Assembly: GCA_016764415.1 (NCBI GenBank)
Contig: JAESRY010000021.1
Coordinates: forward strand, 1,846-9,341
Reading direction: 5' to 3'
DNA from: Cycloclasticus sp.
GTDB taxonomy: Bacteria > Pseudomonadota > Gammaproteobacteria > Methylococcales > Cycloclasticaceae
DNA length: 7,496 nt
This document shows, piece by piece, positions 1-6,487 of this stretch. Below the pieces are notes generated by a model that was given only the letters and a program-made list of their open reading frames with translations, ran no database searches and was not told the origin of the DNA. Position numbers and translations under genes: made by a program. How positions within the stretch are numbered: position 1 is the stretch's first letter; each line of letters starts with the position of its first letter.

Positions 1-208
1 TTTTTTCAGATATTTTTTGAATAATGGCTTTTTTGTCATCGCGATCAGCAGCAGAAATTTTAACCTTGATGAGCTCATGGTGATCAATGGCTAATTCAAT
101 CTCATCTAGCACCTTATCGGTTAAACCAGATTGGCCTACACGTACAACGGGCTTTAGGCCATGGGCATGCTGTTTCAGTTTCTTTTTTTGCTGATTAGAG
201 ATTGTCAT
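1..208 (-). CDS. yhbY: YhbY family ribosome-assembly RNA-binding protein (CRM domain), C-terminus cut by window edge
   Basis: The minus-strand frame starts at an ATG at 208-206 and stays open to base 1, giving 69 residues of a protein that is about 97 residues in E. coli. The start reads MTISNQQKKKLK. It continues with the family block GLKPVVRVGQSGLT (residues 17-30, GxxG RNA-binding loop G25-QS-G28) and HHELIKVKI (about 43-51), close to E. coli YhbY from memory. Known role of the family: a single CRM domain that binds pre-50S ribosomal particles and helps late large-subunit assembly in the cytoplasm. The gene is divergent from rlmE, another 50S maturation gene, as in E. coli and relatives. 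There is no clear Shine-Dalgarno before the ATG, but the start matches the family. The missing part is the last roughly 28 residues; the family assignment is secure. Confidence 0.93.
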   Translation of the reverse strand, partial: MTISNQQKKKLKQHAHGLKPVVRVGQSGLTDKVLDEIELAIDHHELIKVKISAADRDDKKAIIQKISEK

Positions 209-329
209 AGTATGTAAGCTGTGAGTGTTTAGTAGGTGGCGTATTCTACATTTAAAGCTGAAGCTAGAGGAATGATTTTTCTTTTCAACGATACAATACA
301 GACTTATTTAATTGGTTAATGTTTGCTGA
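209..329. promoter_or_regulatory. Divergent yhbY/rlmE intergenic region with a possible rlmE -10
   Basis: This 121-nt AT-rich stretch must hold the starts of both divergent transcripts. On the plus strand TACAAT at 292-297 resembles a sigma-70 -10 element 32 nt before the rlmE ATG, but no good -35 lies 16-18 nt upstream of it. On the minus strand TAGAAT (complement of 243-248) is a candidate -10 for yhbY, also without a good -35. No sigma-32 type promoter is visible here. The assignment of individual elements is weak; only the regional role is well supported by the divergent gene layout. Confidence 0.35.
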
Positions 330-950
330 ATGACTAAACACAAAAAAAATCAGCAATGGCTGGATGAGCATTTTAATGATGAATACGTTAAAAAAGCTCA
401 GCAAATGGGCTTACGTTCACGTGCGGTTTTTAAATTAGAAGAAATTGATAAAAAGGATAAGTTATTACGCCCCAATCAAATAGTTGTTGATTTGGGCGCG
501 GCTCCTGGTGGTTGGTCAGAATATGCAAGAAAAAAAGTAACGGGTAATGGTCGTATTATCGCACTGGATTTATTAAATATTGAGCCAATAGCCGGCGTTG
601 ATTTTATACAGGGTGATTTCAGTGATGATGCAATATTTGCTGAATTGCAGGGCTTAATTGATAGCCAACCCGTTGATGTTGTGATGTCAGATATCGCGCC
701 TAATATGAGTGGTAGCAAAGCGATTGATCAACCTAAATCTATGTACTTAGCGGAGTTAGCGTTAGACTTCGCAAAAAACGTATTGGATAAGAAAGGTGCT
801 TTTTTGATTAAGCTATTTCAGGGCGAGGGGTTTGATCAATATGTCGCAGATGTGAGAAAAGCATTTGTAACCGTTTTGGTTCGAAAGCCGAAAGCATCAC
901 GCTCACGTAGTCGAGAGGTCTATCTTTTGGCAAAGGGCTTGAAATTATAG
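330..950 (+). CDS. rlmE: 23S rRNA (uridine-2552-2'-O)-methyltransferase RlmE (FtsJ/RrmJ)
   Basis: The 206-residue product matches the family length (E. coli 208). RlmE is a cytoplasmic SAM-dependent enzyme that methylates the 2'-OH of U2552 in the 23S A-loop, a late step in 50S assembly. The SAM-binding motif [10 protein letters not shown] lies at residues 54-63. The catalytic tetrad of the family (K-D-K-E) is present as K35 (in AVFKLEEI), D121 ([10 protein letters not shown]), K161 ([11 protein letters not shown]) and E196 (SREVYLLA). The C-terminal stretch [14 protein letters not shown] is typical. The ATG at 330 is chosen because the N-terminus then aligns with homologues; its ribosome binding site is poor. 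The gene ends with tandem stops TAG TAA (948-953). Its last codons also form the -35 element of the heat-shock promoter before ftsH. Divergent yhbY and downstream ftsH are the usual neighbours. Confidence 0.96.
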   Translation: MTKHKKNQQWLDEHFNDEYVKKAQQMGLRSRAVFKLEEIDKKDKLLRPNQIVVDLGAAPGGWSEYARKKVTGNGRIIALDLLNIEPIAGVDFIQGDFSDDAIFAELQGLIDSQPVDVVMSDIAPNMSGSKAIDQPKSMYLAELALDFAKNVLDKKGAFLIKLFQGEGFDQYVADVRKAFVTVLVRKPKASRSRSREVYLLAKGLKL

Positions 951-966
951 TAACCTAGCCCCATAT
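938..966 (+). promoter_or_regulatory. Sigma-32 (RpoH) heat-shock promoter for ftsH
   Basis: CTTGAAA at 938-944 and CCCCATAT at 959-966 are separated by 14 nt. The sigma-32 consensus as established in E. coli is CTTGAAA, 11-16 nt, CCCCATNT, so both boxes match at every position. The -35 box overlaps the last sense codons of rlmE and the -10 box lies just after its tandem stops. Transcription should start near 972-976 and give ftsH a leader of roughly 125 nt. ftsH is a known heat-shock gene in E. coli, which fits. Function is inferred from sequence only. Confidence 0.85.
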
Positions 967-983
967 AGTATTGAAGGAATTGT

Positions 984-1004
984 GAAAATAACGGTCTTAT
1001 TTTC
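984..1004 (+). repeat. AT-rich hairpin in the ftsH leader
   Basis: GAAAATAA (984-991) and TTATTTTC (997-1004) are perfect complements around a 5-nt loop, CGGTC. It lies just after the predicted heat-shock transcription start, so it would form near the 5' end of the ftsH mRNA. With only one G-C pair in the stem and no T-tract immediately after it, it is not a convincing rlmE terminator. It may protect the 5' end or be incidental. Confidence 0.45.
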
Positions 1005-1021
1005 GAGCTGTTGAGGCTGAA

Positions 1022-1050
1022 TTAATCGGAATGACTTTTCTTCCGTTTAA
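1022..1050 (+). promoter_or_regulatory. Second leader hairpin of ftsH, with a UUUU loop complementary to the Shine-Dalgarno
   Basis: TTAATCGGAA (1022-1031) pairs with TTCCGTTTAA (1041-1050) with one T-T mismatch. The 9-nt loop is TGACTTTTC (1032-1040). Within the loop, GACUUUU (1033-1039) can pair with AGGAGUC (1089-1095), the ftsH ribosome binding site. That is seven contiguous pairs, two of them G-U, with UUUU opposite AGGA. The geometry is that of a pseudoknot, or, if the hairpin opens, of a FourU-like thermometer. The hairpin is directly visible; the regulatory role is a hypothesis. Confidence 0.4.
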
Positions 1051-1088
1051 ATAGAACTTATGCCCTTAGGGTAAAAATAAAGATAATT

Positions 1089-1093
1089 AGGAG
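1089..1093 (+). promoter_or_regulatory. ftsH ribosome binding site that fixes the TTG start
   Basis: AGGAG at 1089-1093 is 6 nt before TTG at 1100-1102, an ideal spacing. The next in-frame ATG at 1109 is 15 nt away, which is too far. The resulting N-terminus MNEMVKN resembles the MNDMAKN start of Pseudomonas FtsH as recalled. Confidence 0.85.
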
Positions 1094-1099
1094 TCTGCT

Positions 1100-3043
1100 T
1101 TGAACGAAATGGTCAAGAATATTATTATGTGGGTAGTTATCGCCGGCGTTTTAATGTCAGTTTTTAATAACTTTGGTGGCTCTAAACAAGCAAACAAAAA
1201 CACGCTCAGTTACTCTCAGTTTATTAACTCTGTGAATGCTGGGCAAGTAAGTAAAGTTGCCATTGATGGGCCAAATATTATTGGTCAAACAGCATCAGGT
1301 GAACGTTTCACTACACGTAGCCCAGGCGACATCCACTTGGTTGATGATCTCTTAAAGAATGGTGTTGAAATTGTAGCTAAACCACCTGAAGAACAATCAA
1401 TGTTCATGTCTATTTTGATTTCTTGGTTCCCTATGCTGTTGTTAATTGGTGTGTGGATATTCTTCATGCGTCAGATGCAAGGTGGCGGTGGTGCTGGCGG
1501 GCGTGGTGCCATGTCTTTTGGTAAAAGCAAAGCAAAATTACTAAATGAAGATGAAATAAAAATTACGTTTGATGATGTTGCTGGTATTCAAGAAGCAAAA
1601 GAAGAAGTTGAAGAAGTTGTTGAATTTCTAAAAGAGCCCGGCAAGTTTCAAAAATTAGGCGGGAAGATTCCTAGAGGTATTTTACTGTCTGGTGCACCAG
1701 GTACGGGTAAAACCTTGTTGGCTAAAGCGATAGCTGGCGAAGCTAAGGTGCCATTTTTCAGTATTTCAGGCTCTGATTTTGTTGAAATGTTTGTTGGTGT
1801 TGGTGCTTCACGTGTTCGTGATATGTTTGAACAAGCTAAAAAAAGCGCACCGTGCATTATCTTTATTGATGAAATTGATGCGGTAGGCCGCGCTCGTGGT
1901 ATTGGCATGGGTGGCGGTAATGATGAACGCGAACAAACACTGAACCAATTGTTAGTCGAAATGGATGGTTTCTCAGGCAATGAAGGCGTTATTGTGATTG
2001 CGGCGACTAATAGACCCGACGTGTTGGATTCTGCGTTATTACGTCCGGGCCGTTTTGATCGTCAAGTTGAAGTTCCGTTACCTGATATTAGAGGGCGCGA
2101 GCAGATTTTAAAGGTTCATCTTAAAGGTGTTCCCGCAGGCGACAGTGTTAATCCAAATGTTATTGCTCGAGGTACCCCCGGTTTTTCAGGCGCTGATTTA
2201 GCTAACTTAGTTAATGAAGCTGCGTTATTTGCTGCACGTGCCAACAAAAAATTGGTTGATATGAACGACATGGAAAACGCTAAAGACAAAGTATTAATGG
2301 GTGCTGAGCGTCGTTCAATGGTGATGAGTGAAGATGAGAAAAAATGTACGGCTTATCATGAGTCAGGTCACGCTATTGTTGGTCGGTTAGTGCCAGAGCA
2401 TGACCCTGTATACAAAGTGACTATTATTCCCCGTGGACGTGCTTTGGGCGTGACTATGTTTTTGCCTGAGCGTGATCAGATCAGTATAAGCAAGCAAAAA
2501 CTCGAGAGCCAATTGTCGAGTTTATATGGAGGACGATTAGCAGAAGAAATTATCTTTGGCGAAAATGCTGTTACTACAGGAGCATCCAATGATATTGAGC
2601 GCGCTTCTGCCTTGGCTAGAAACATGGTAACTCAGTGGGGCTTCTCTGAAAAATTAGGTGCGCTTAATTATGGCGAAGATCAAAATGCGATGGGTCCAAT
2701 GGGTTACTCCGGCGGCCAAACTAAAATGTTCTCTGATGATACGGTTGATCTAATTAACCAAGAAGTTCGTGTGTTTATAGATCGAAATTATGACCGTGCA
2801 AGAACGTTGTTAAATGATAATATTGATATTTTACATTCAATGACTGAAGCGTTAATGAAGTATGAGACGTTAGATAGCGACCAACTTGATGAGTTGATGG
2901 AGCGTAAAACAGTGAGCGCCCCTAAAGATTGGGAAAATGATGATGAGTCAGGTTCTGGAACGGTGTCTAAGTCGGAAAAAGAACAACCAGCTGAAGAGAT
3001 AGATACTAAGCCAACTGTTGGTGGACCTGCTGAACAGCCATAA
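1100..3043 (+). CDS. ftsH: ATP-dependent zinc metalloprotease FtsH
   Basis: The 647-residue product is full length (E. coli 644). FtsH is a hexameric inner-membrane AAA+ protease that degrades misplaced membrane proteins and regulators such as sigma-32 and LpxC in E. coli. Domains in order: TM1 about residues 7-25; a periplasmic domain about 26-102; TM2 about 103-123; a glycine-rich linker; the AAA+ module with Walker A GAPGTGKT (198-205), pore motif FVG (231-233), Walker B with DEID (257-260) and arginine fingers R315 and R318; then the peptidase with HESGH (420-424) and the third zinc ligand D498 in GASNDI. The last 40 or so residues are acidic and low in complexity, as usual for the tail. 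It starts at TTG behind a strong ribosome binding site and is preceded by a sigma-32 promoter and a structured leader. Its end overlaps the presumed start of folP. Confidence 0.98.
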   Translation: MNEMVKNIIMWVVIAGVLMSVFNNFGGSKQANKNTLSYSQFINSVNAGQVSKVAIDGPNIIGQTASGERFTTRSPGDIHLVDDLLKNGVEIVAKPPEEQSMFMSILISWFPMLLLIGVWIFFMRQMQGGGGAGGRGAMSFGKSKAKLLNEDEIKITFDDVAGIQEAKEEVEEVVEFLKEPGKFQKLGGKIPRGILLSGAPGTGKTLLAKAIAGEAKVPFFSISGSDFVEMFVGVGASRVRDMFEQAKKSAPCIIFIDEIDAVGRARGIGMGGGNDEREQTLNQLLVEMDGFSGNEGVIVIAATNRPDVLDSALLRPGRFDRQVEVPLPDIRGREQILKVHLKGVPAGDSVNPNVIARGTPGFSGADLANLVNEAALFAARANKKLVDMNDMENAKDKVLMGAERRSMVMSEDEKKCTAYHESGHAIVGRLVPEHDPVYKVTIIPRGRALGVTMFLPERDQISISKQKLESQLSSLYGGRLAEEIIFGENAVTTGASNDIERASALARNMVTQWGFSEKLGALNYGEDQNAMGPMGYSGGQTKMFSDDTVDLINQEVRVFIDRNYDRARTLLNDNIDILHSMTEALMKYETLDSDQLDELMERKTVSAPKDWENDDESGSGTVSKSEKEQPAEEIDTKPTVGGPAEQP

Positions 3044-3896
3044 TTCAATACAGGACGGTATTAGTTCAATATTTAAAAAGAAGAACCCCCAGATTATGGG
3101 GGTTCTTAACGTTACCCCCGACTCTTTTTCAGATGACGGGTGTTTTTCGCAGGTTGATCTAGCGATACAACAAGCACGGTTAATGGTTGAAAAAGGCGCC
3201 AACATTATTGATGTAGGTGGTGAATCAACTCGTCCTAAAGCCACTCCAGTTTCAATAGAAGAAGAAATTGACAGAGTCATTCCGGTAATCAAAGGTATTA
3301 GAGCGCAACATTTTGATGTGCTTATTTCAATCGATACAAGTAAAGCGGCTGTTATGAAGGCCGCTGTTGAGGCCGGTGCTAATATAATCAACGATGTTTA
3401 TGCGTTAAGACGAGAGGGTTCCCTTGAAATGGCCGCTTCTTTGTCCGTACCTGTATGTTTAATGCATATGCAGGATAAGCCTGAAACCATGCAAGATGCG
3501 CCGCGTTATTCTAATGTTCTAGAAGAAGTGCATGAATTTTTTAAGCAACGCATAAAAGCATGTGAAGAGGCGGGAATTCCTCAAAACAAAATCATATTAG
3601 ACCCAGGTTTTGGCTTTGGCAAAACCTTACAACATAACCTTAATCTGTTAGCTAATTTAGACTCATTTAACGTATATGGCTGCCCCGTATTGGCGGGTTT
3701 GTCTAGAAAGTCGATGTTGGGTGAGCTACTACACAAAGAAGTGTCTGAAAGAATGCTCGGTAGTGTAGCTGCTGCGTTACTAGCGATAACAAAAGGTGTG
3801 TCAATTGTGCGGGTTCACGACGTCGAAGAAACATCAGATGCATTAAAAATATATAATGCGGTTCAAGATGCAAGTGTGAGACACACGGATGATTAA
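3018..3896 (+). CDS. folP: Dihydropteroate synthase FolP (start uncertain)
   Basis: FolP joins 7,8-dihydropterin pyrophosphate with p-aminobenzoate to give dihydropteroate in folate synthesis; it is the sulfonamide target. Counting from TTG 3018, the TIM-barrel motifs are all present: [11 protein letters not shown] (31-41), GGESTRP (67-73), DTSK (106-109), NDV (125-127), MHM (149-151), DPGFGFGK (195-202), SRKSMLG (229-235) and RVHDV (265-269). The start is unclear. The only nearby ATG (3096) is the conserved Met of MGVLNVTP, and starting there would remove the first strand. TTG 3018 or GTG 3021 inside ftsH give 26 or 25 residues before that Met but have no good ribosome binding site. ATT 3060 has AGGA 4 nt upstream and would give 14 fewer residues. 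The gene overlaps glmM by 8 nt, so it is probably cotranscribed and coupled. Confidence 0.95.
   Translation: MVDLLNSHNSIQDGISSIFKKKNPQIMGVLNVTPDSFSDDGCFSQVDLAIQQARLMVEKGANIIDVGGESTRPKATPVSIEEEIDRVIPVIKGIRAQHFDVLISIDTSKAAVMKAAVEAGANIINDVYALRREGSLEMAASLSVPVCLMHMQDKPETMQDAPRYSNVLEEVHEFFKQRIKACEEAGIPQNKIILDPGFGFGKTLQHNLNLLANLDSFNVYGCPVLAGLSRKSMLGELLHKEVSERMLGSVAAALLAITKGVSIVRVHDVEETSDALKIYNAVQDASVRHTDD
3081..3107. repeat. Perfect 10-bp inverted repeat at the start of folP
   Basis: AAGAACCCCC (3081-3090) and GGGGGTTCTT (3098-3107) are perfect complements around the 7-nt loop AGATTAT, which contains the A and T of the in-frame ATG 3096. Read on the minus strand, the stem is followed by CTTTTTAAAT (complement of 3071-3080), so it looks like a rho-independent terminator for antisense transcription. 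On the plus strand the right arm can alternatively pair with ACCCCC (3114-3119), giving a competing hairpin followed five bases later by TTTTT (3125-3129). The structures are plain in the sequence; the function is open. Confidence 0.6.
3874..3886 (+). repeat. Small hairpin abutting the glmM start
   Basis: GTGTG (3874-3878), loop AGA, CACAC (3882-3886) form a perfect 5-bp stem ending 2 nt before the glmM ATG (3889). The only Shine-Dalgarno-like bases, GAG at 3878-3880, lie in it. Ribosomes finishing folP, whose stop is at 3894-3896, would melt it, which fits translational coupling of glmM to folP. It is short enough that chance cannot be excluded. Confidence 0.35.
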
Positions 3897-4413
3897 AAAA
3901 TATTTTGGTACAGACGGTATTCGAGGCGAAGTAGGTGTAGGCGCCATCACGCCAGAATTTATTTTAAAGTTAGGTTGGGCGACCGGTAAAGTTTTTGAAA
4001 AACAGGGTCACTGTAAGGTAGTGATCGGCAAAGACACGCGTATATCAGGTTATATGTTTGAATCTGCTTTAGAGGCCGGTTTAGTAGCCGCTGGAGCAGA
4101 TGTTCAGTTATTAGGCCCTATGCCCACACCGGGAATAGCTTACCTAACCAGAACGCTTAGAGCGAATGCAGGTATTGTTATCAGTGCGTCACATAATCCA
4201 CATTATGATAATGGAATTAAGTTTTTCTCCAGTGAAGGAAAGAAACTGGGTGATGATATTGAACATGCAATTGAAGCAAAAATGGATGAACCGCTTGTTG
4301 TCGTAAGTTCATCTGAATTAGGTAGAGCGAGCCGTGTTGACGATGCGGCAGGACGTTATATTGAGTTTTGTAAAAGCACTATTCCCCCTATGATGGATTT
4401 ATCAGGCCTGTAA
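3889..4413 (+). CDS. glmM: Phosphoglucosamine mutase GlmM, N-terminal part (domain 1), interrupted by in-frame TAA
   Basis: GlmM converts glucosamine-6-phosphate to glucosamine-1-phosphate, the step before UDP-GlcNAc in peptidoglycan and LPS synthesis. This 174-residue part begins [13 protein letters not shown], the family N-terminus. It carries the phosphoserine loop ISASHNP with catalytic S101 (E. coli S102), and [10 protein letters not shown] (47-56) and DNGIKFFS (107-114). It ends in LSGL at a TAA (4411-4413), where E. coli has LSELK. The frame continues without any shift into the next entry, and 174 + 1 + 271 = 446 codons equals the normal family length (E. coli 445). The stop thus replaces one lysine codon, most simply AAA to TAA. 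On its own this fragment lacks the metal and sugar sites. The start overlaps folP by 8 nt. Whether it is a broken gene, a sequence error or one subunit of a split enzyme cannot be settled here. Confidence 0.9.
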   Translation: MIKKYFGTDGIRGEVGVGAITPEFILKLGWATGKVFEKQGHCKVVIGKDTRISGYMFESALEAGLVAAGADVQLLGPMPTPGIAYLTRTLRANAGIVISASHNPHYDNGIKFFSSEGKKLGDDIEHAIEAKMDEPLVVVSSSELGRASRVDDAAGRYIEFCKSTIPPMMDLSGL

Positions 4414-4416
4414 ATG
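4411..4416 (+). other. In-frame stop-start junction TAAATG inside glmM
   Basis: The TAA at 4411-4413 is directly followed by ATG (4414-4416) in the same frame. AGG at 4404-4406 lies 7 nt before the ATG and could act as a weak Shine-Dalgarno, so a terminating ribosome could restart at once. The junction falls at the first strand of domain 2 (E. coli KIVVDCANG, here stop-MVVDCAHG). Confidence 0.85.
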
Positions 4417-5229
4417 GTGGTGGATTGTGCGCACGGCTCTACTTACCATATAGCGCCTTTTGTGTTTGAGGAGCTAGGTGCTGAAGTGATTAAAATTGGG
4501 GTTTCACCCGATGGAATTAATATTAATGATGGTTACGGTGCGACCAGCCCAGGCGCTTTAATTGAATCGGTTTTAGAAAACAAAGCAGACCTAGGTGTTG
4601 CCCTAGATGGTGATGGTGATAGGCTTATTATGGTTGACCATTTAGGTGAAGTGCTAGATGGTGATGAAATACTGTATATTCTAGCCAAAACTAGGCAGGA
4701 TAAAGGGCTCCTTGGTGCCTGTGTTGTTGGCACGTTGATGACGAATTTAGGCGTTGAACACGCATTAAATAGGTTAGGCGTGAAGTTGTTGAGATCAGCG
4801 GTAGGTGATCGTCATGTTATTAAAATGATGAATGATTCTAAGTCGATACTAGGCGGCGAAGGCTCGGGGCATATTATTTGTGCCGATAGAACAACAACGG
4901 GTGATGGAATAATATCTGCTTTACAAGTTCTTGAAACAATGGCATGTGAGTCGAAACTATTGCATGAGTTAAAGAGTGATATTCAAAAATACCCGCAATG
5001 TATGGTTAATGTAAAACTTAACGGTGCAAGAGAATTCACAATGACGGATGAGATTACTCAGGCAGTTAACGAAGTGGAAAGTGAATTAAATGGCAGCGGT
5101 CGTGTTTTATTGCGCCCATCAGGTACAGAGCCGGTAGTTCGTGTAATGGTTGAAGGTGAAGACCTCAAATTAGTTGAATCGTTAGCATTGGACCTCAGTA
5201 AAACAGTGGAAAGGCTATTGAGTGCTTAA
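4414..5229 (+). CDS. glmM: Phosphoglucosamine mutase GlmM, C-terminal part (domains 2-4)
   Basis: This 271-residue frame is the direct in-frame continuation of the domain 1 entry. It begins MVVDCAHGSTYHIAP, the first strand of domain 2. It keeps the metal-binding loop DGDGDR (65-70; D65, D67 and D69 bind Mg2+ in the family), the sugar-binding loop GEGSGH (148-153) in domain 3 and the phosphate-binding loop RPSGTEP (234-240) in domain 4, then RVMVEGED. There is no further stop, frameshift or loss of a key residue, so any decay would be very recent. It lacks the catalytic phosphoserine loop, which sits in the upstream part, so both polypeptides, or readthrough of the TAA, would be needed for activity. 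A weak AGG 7 nt before its ATG could allow reinitiation. The bacterium should still need GlmM unless another copy exists outside this window. Confidence 0.9.
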   Translation: MVVDCAHGSTYHIAPFVFEELGAEVIKIGVSPDGININDGYGATSPGALIESVLENKADLGVALDGDGDRLIMVDHLGEVLDGDEILYILAKTRQDKGLLGACVVGTLMTNLGVEHALNRLGVKLLRSAVGDRHVIKMMNDSKSILGGEGSGHIICADRTTTGDGIISALQVLETMACESKLLHELKSDIQKYPQCMVNVKLNGAREFTMTDEITQAVNEVESELNGSGRVLLRPSGTEPVVRVMVEGEDLKLVESLALDLSKTVERLLSA

Positions 5230-5321
5230 GGTGTTAAGTTTATTGCGTGTAAATCAATGATTTTGATTGATTTATTGCTTAATAATCGCTAACCTTGCCG
5301 GCTTTTAGAATGAGAAGCTCG
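5230..5321 (+). promoter_or_regulatory. glmM-tpiA spacer with AT-rich hairpin and possible weak promoter
   Basis: This 92-nt gap is the widest between genes of the folP-secG part. TAAATCAAT (5250-5258) and ATTGATTTA (5266-5274) form a perfect 9-bp AT-rich stem with a 7-nt loop. It has no T-tract after it and too few G-C pairs for a terminator. AATAAT at 5281-5286 resembles a -10 element, but no -35 at proper spacing is convincing. A secondary tpiA promoter is possible and unproven. Confidence 0.3.
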
Positions 5322-6068
5322 ATGCGTCAGTCGTTTGTTATTGGAAACTGGAAAATGAATGGGTCGCTTGATTTAACAAGTGAGCTTTTACAGGCGATTG
5401 AAAATGGTATTGATGATAAAATAGCGAGCGAAGTTGCTGTTTGCACACCGTTTGTTTATATCGCCGGTGCCAGTAGCTTGCTCGATTCAAATCGTATAAA
5501 AATTGGCGCTCAGACAGTATCCGAATATTCAGACGGTGCTTATACAGGAGAGATTTCAGCTAAGATGTTAGCTGATATTGGCTGTAAACTGGTATTAGTG
5601 GGGCATTCAGAGCGGCGAACGCTGTTCGGAGAAACCAACGACGCTTTAGTAGCAAAAGTAGTGGCTGCTCAGTTATCTGGTTTAATACCGGTGTATTGTG
5701 TTGGCGAGACTCACGCAGATTATGAGTCAGGTAGTACGTTTGATGTTATAGAAAATCAAGTAGGTGCGTTATTAAATTGCGAGGACATTGATTTAAATAA
5801 TTTGATACTTGCTTATGAACCCGTATGGGCTATTGGAACGGGTCTCACCGCATCGCCTGAAGAAGCTCAACGTGTTCATGCATATATTCGTGAGCTGGTT
5901 GAGAAGAAAGATAGGGAAGCAGCACAAAAACTCCGTATTTTATACGGTGGTAGCGTTAAGCCAGATAATGCAACAGCGTTGTTTGGACAAGAAGATATTG
6001 ACGGTGGTTTAATCGGTGGCGCATCGCTTGATGCAGACACCTTTATTTCAATTTGCCAGAAGGCATAA
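5322..6068 (+). CDS. tpiA: Triose-phosphate isomerase TpiA
   Basis: TpiA interconverts dihydroxyacetone phosphate and glyceraldehyde-3-phosphate in cytoplasmic glycolysis and gluconeogenesis. From ATG 5322 the product is 248 residues (E. coli 255). It starts MRQSFVIGNWKMNG, carrying N9 and K11 of the active site. The electrophile H95 lies in LVGHSERR, the catalytic base E166 in AYEPVWAIGTG with flexible loop 6 following it, and the phosphate-binding YGGS (208-211) and GGAS (232-235) are present. Start choice: TTG 5295 and ATG 5310 are in frame but add residues not seen in homologues; ATG 5322 has TGAGAAG just upstream and matches the family N-terminus. It lies between glmM and secG as in Pseudomonas-like gammaproteobacteria and ends 12 nt before secG. 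Confidence 0.96.
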   Translation: MRQSFVIGNWKMNGSLDLTSELLQAIENGIDDKIASEVAVCTPFVYIAGASSLLDSNRIKIGAQTVSEYSDGAYTGEISAKMLADIGCKLVLVGHSERRTLFGETNDALVAKVVAAQLSGLIPVYCVGETHADYESGSTFDVIENQVGALLNCEDIDLNNLILAYEPVWAIGTGLTASPEEAQRVHAYIRELVEKKDREAAQKLRILYGGSVKPDNATALFGQEDIDGGLIGGASLDADTFISICQKA

Positions 6069-6069
6069 T

Positions 6070-6074
6070 AAGGA
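6070..6074 (+). promoter_or_regulatory. Strong secG ribosome binding site
   Basis: AAGGA lies 6 nt before the secG ATG and directly after the tpiA stop, which supports the secG start and translation as part of a polycistronic message. Confidence 0.8.
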
Positions 6075-6080
6075 TAAGTT

Positions 6081-6482
6081 ATGAGTTTGTTTGGAATTGT
6101 TTTATCAGTGCATGTCATCATAGCGGCATTGATGATTGGTTTGATTTTAATTCAGCACGGTAAAGGTGCAGATGCCGGAGCAGCTTTTGGAAGCGGTGCT
6201 TCTGGAACAGTATTTGGGTCAAAAGGCTCGGGTTCTTTTTTAACCCGTTCAACAGCCATACTGGCGGCAGCTTTCTTTTCGACTAGTTTGGCGTTAGCGT
6301 ATTTAGGCTCAAACCGAACAGGGCAAGAAGATATTATTGATGGCATTTCTAACACGCCTGCGGCTCAATCATCAGATGCTACACCAGCAGACCTTATTGA
6401 TAGCTTGGACACGCAATCATTAGATGGTTTGAAGCCAGAAATTGAAAAAGGGCAAGAGGCTGGCGTTTCAATTCCTGAGTAA
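6081..6482 (+). CDS. secG: Protein translocase subunit SecG
   Basis: SecG is the small inner-membrane partner of SecY and SecE that stimulates SecA-driven export. The 133-residue product has TM1 at about residues 4-24 and a conserved cytoplasmic loop: [13 protein letters not shown] (25-37), GASGTVFGS (39-47), then GSGSFLTR (49-56). TM2 follows at about 57-75. The tail from about 78 is hydrophilic, acidic and rich in S, D and P. It is longer than in E. coli (110 residues in all), and such tails vary freely between species. The start is fixed by AAGGA 6 nt upstream. It is followed after 5 nt by tRNA-Leu, the conserved secG-leuU order, so the tRNA is probably processed from this transcript. Confidence 0.96.
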   Translation: MSLFGIVLSVHVIIAALMIGLILIQHGKGADAGAAFGSGASGTVFGSKGSGSFLTRSTAILAAAFFSTSLALAYLGSNRTGQEDIIDGISNTPAAQSSDATPADLIDSLDTQSLDGLKPEIEKGQEAGVSIPE

Positions 6483-6487
6483 TTATT

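Noticed and set aside
319..333. Four-codon leader frame (M-F-A-E-stop) overlapping the rlmE ATG
   Set aside because: It has no ribosome binding site, and such short frames are frequent by chance; nothing suggests a regulatory leader peptide.
1109..1111. ATG as an alternative ftsH start
   Set aside because: AGGAG is 15 nt upstream of it, too far, while it is 6 nt from TTG 1100; homologues also have the extra residues.
1648..1980. 110-codon minus-strand open frame inside ftsH
   Set aside because: It mirrors the highly conserved AAA+ coding sequence on the other strand and has no ribosome binding site or family resemblance.
2948..3391. 147-codon minus-strand open frame across the ftsH-folP junction
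   Set aside because: It is antisense to two certain genes, has no recognisable domain and its composition follows from the opposite coding strand.
4401..4420. Frameshift as the cause of the glmM interruption
   Set aside because: Both parts share one reading frame and the total codon count matches the family, so a single-codon nonsense change explains it without an indel.
5250..5274. Hairpin between glmM and tpiA as a terminator
   Set aside because: The stem is almost entirely A-T and no T-tract follows, so termination is unlikely.
5809..6012. 67-codon plus-strand open frame inside tpiA
   Set aside because: It lies in another frame of a clearly coding gene and shows no domain.
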